Assembly (NCBI RefSeq): GCF_900187565.1
Contig: NZ_FYED01000013.1
Span: 124,001-188,000, forward strand
Direction of reading: 5' to 3'
DNA length: 64,000 nucleotides
Source: Pseudomonas sp. Irchel 3A7
GTDB taxonomy: Bacteria; Pseudomonadota; Gammaproteobacteria; Pseudomonadales; Pseudomonadaceae
The notes beneath the pieces were generated by a model. That model was given only the letters and a program-made list of their open reading frames with translations. It was not told where the DNA came from and made no database searches. How positions within the stretch are numbered: the stretch's first letter is position 1; every line of letters starts with the position of its first letter. Positions 62,777 to 64,000 of this stretch are shown piece after piece. A program made the position numbers and the translations under genes.

Positions 62777-64000
62777 GTGACCACCATCGCCACCGCTTTT
62801 AATACTTTGCCGCTGTCCGCCGCCATGCTGGCTAACCTCGACTCCCTCGGTTATGCCCAGATGACGCCGATCCAGGCGCAAAGCTTGCCGGTGATCCTCA
62901 AGGGGATGGACTTGATCGCCCAGGCCAAGACCGGCAGCGGCAAGACCGCCGCCTTCGGTATCGGCCTGTTGAACCCGATCAACCCGCGTTATTTCGGTTG
63001 CCAGGCGCTGATCCTGTGTCCGACCCGCGAGCTCGCCGACCAGGTCGCCAAGGAAATCCGTCGCCTGGCCCGTGCCGAAGACAACATCAAGGTCCTGACC
63101 CTGTGTGGCGGCGTGTCTCTCGGCCCGCAGATCGCTTCGCTGGAACATGGCGCACACATCATCGTCGGCACCCCGGGACGCATCCAGCAGCACCTGCGCA
63201 AGGGTTCGCTGGTGCTCCATGGCCTGAACACACTGATCCTCGACGAAGCCGACCGCATGCTCGATATGGGTTTCTACGATTCCATCGAAGAAATCATCAT
63301 GCAGGCCCCGGAACGTCGCCAGACCCTGCTGTTCTCCGCCACTTACCCGGTGGGCATCAAGCAGCTGGCCTCGAAGTTCATGCGCAACCCGCAGCAAGTG
63401 AAGGCCGAGGCGTTCCACGACGACACCCAGATTGAGCAGCGCTTCTACGAGATCTCCCCGGAAGAGCGCATGAGCGCGGTGACCAAAGTCCTGGGCCACT
63501 TCCGTCCAGCGTCCACCGTGGCCTTCTGCTTCACCAAGCAACAGGTTCAGGAAACCGTCGATCACCTGACCGCCAAAGGCATTTCCGCCGTCGGCCTGCA
63601 CGGCGATCTGGAACAGCGTGACCGCGATCAGGTACTGGCGATGTTCGCCAACCGCAGCACGTCGGTACTGGTGGCCACCGACGTCGCGGCGCGCGGCCTG
63701 GACATTGACTCCCTGGACATGGTGATCAACGTCGAGCTCGCCCGCGATTCGGAAATCCACATCCACCGCGTCGGCCGTACCGGTCGTGCCGGCGAGAAAG
63801 GTATCGCCATCAGCCTGGTCGCGCCGTCCGAGGCGCAGCGTGCACAAGCCATCGAACAATTGCAGAAGACGCCGTTGACCTGGGATCAGGTGGACAACCT
63901 CACCTCCAAGGGCGGCGGCCCGCTGCTGCCGCAGATGAGCACCCTGTGTATCGCTGCCGGCCGCAAGGACAAGGTTCGTCCAGGCGATATTCTAGGCGCA
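62777..64000 (+). CDS. dbpA: ATP-dependent RNA helicase DbpA, 3' end missing
   Basis: 408 codons of a DEAD-box helicase cut by the window end (family ~460 aa). I take GTG 62777 as start, giving (V)TTIATAFNTLPLSAAM. Q-motif MTPIQAQ, motif I AKTGSGKT, Ia PTRELAD, Ib GTPGRI, II DEAD, III SAT, VI HRVGRTGRAG are all present. The start of the 23S rRNA hairpin-92-binding C-terminal domain is visible (KDKVRPGDILGA). Acts in 50S subunit assembly. Confidence 0.93.
   Translation, partial: MTTIATAFNTLPLSAAMLANLDSLGYAQMTPIQAQSLPVILKGMDLIAQAKTGSGKTAAFGIGLLNPINPRYFGCQALILCPTRELADQVAKEIRRLARAEDNIKVLTLCGGVSLGPQIASLEHGAHIIVGTPGRIQQHLRKGSLVLHGLNTLILDEADRMLDMGFYDSIEEIIMQAPERRQTLLFSATYPVGIKQLASKFMRNPQQVKAEAFHDDTQIEQRFYEISPEERMSAVTKVLGHFRPASTVAFCFTKQQVQETVDHLTAKGISAVGLHGDLEQRDRDQVLAMFANRSTSVLVATDVAARGLDIDSLDMVINVELARDSEIHIHRVGRTGRAGEKGIAISLVAPSEAQRAQAIEQLQKTPLTWDQVDNLTSKGGGPLLPQMSTLCIAAGRKDKVRPGDILGA

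Overview
The window looks like chromosomal DNA of a fluorescent Pseudomonas (P. fluorescens group). Evidence is the high-GC codon use, about 25 Pseudomonas-type REP inverted pairs (core GTGGGAGCGAGCCTGCTCGC), and a gene order matching the P. aeruginosa PA5379-PA5421 choline/carnitine/glycine-betaine block. No rRNA, tRNA, prophage, insertion sequence or CRISPR array was seen. The first gene (TonB receptor) and the last gene (dbpA) are cut by the window edges.

Layout. 1-2.7 kb: end of a siderophore receptor, a PepSY membrane protein with a small partner, and a glutathione transferase. 2.8-6.5 kb: creD, creC and creB on the minus strand. 6.6-11.2 kb: two short orphan RHS-core genes with unrelated AT-richer C-terminal tips, flanking a retropepsin-like protein, a PlsC-type acyltransferase and a DUF2780 protein. 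The second RHS protein carries an F-box-like segment. 11.2-20.3 kb: fdhA, purU, soxGADB and glyA. 20.6-24.8 kb: TraX-like protein, ltaE, an SDR and gbcB. 25-26.3 kb: gbcA. 26.4-27.1 kb: a non-coding tandem-repeat region with four perfect TTATCCACA DnaA boxes. 27.1-29.1 kb: a two-DTG protease-like protein and a GNAT acetyltransferase. 29.3-37 kb: etfB, etfA, dgcB, dgcA, a 176-aa protein and an M19-family paralogue. 37.3-38.2 kb: two small conserved proteins. 38.3-44.2 kb: cdhR, caiX, cdhC, cdhA, cdhB and a gamma-butyrobetaine dioxygenase. 44.3-48 kb: a candidate small RNA, gbdR and sdaB. 48.4-51.5 kb: cbcXWV. 51.6-58 kb: betT, betI, betB, betA. 58.2-64 kb: a TldD/TldE-like pair, a 14-TM MFS transporter and dbpA.

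How it works together. Choline enters by BetT and CbcXWV, and carnitine by CaiX sharing CbcWV. BetA and BetB oxidise choline to glycine betaine. The dioxygenase, CdhA, CdhC and CdhB bring gamma-butyrobetaine and carnitine to the same point. GbcAB, DgcAB with the EtfAB electron carrier, and SoxBDAG remove the three methyl groups to give glycine. GlyA makes serine and SdaB makes pyruvate. FdhA and PurU handle the released one-carbon units. BetI, GbdR and CdhR are the local regulators.

The main candidates for new biology are the F-box-bearing orphan RHS gene, the DnaA-box array with further boxes inside etfBA, the M19 paralogue that has lost its zinc ligands, and an unannotated structured RNA convergent with the dioxygenase gene.
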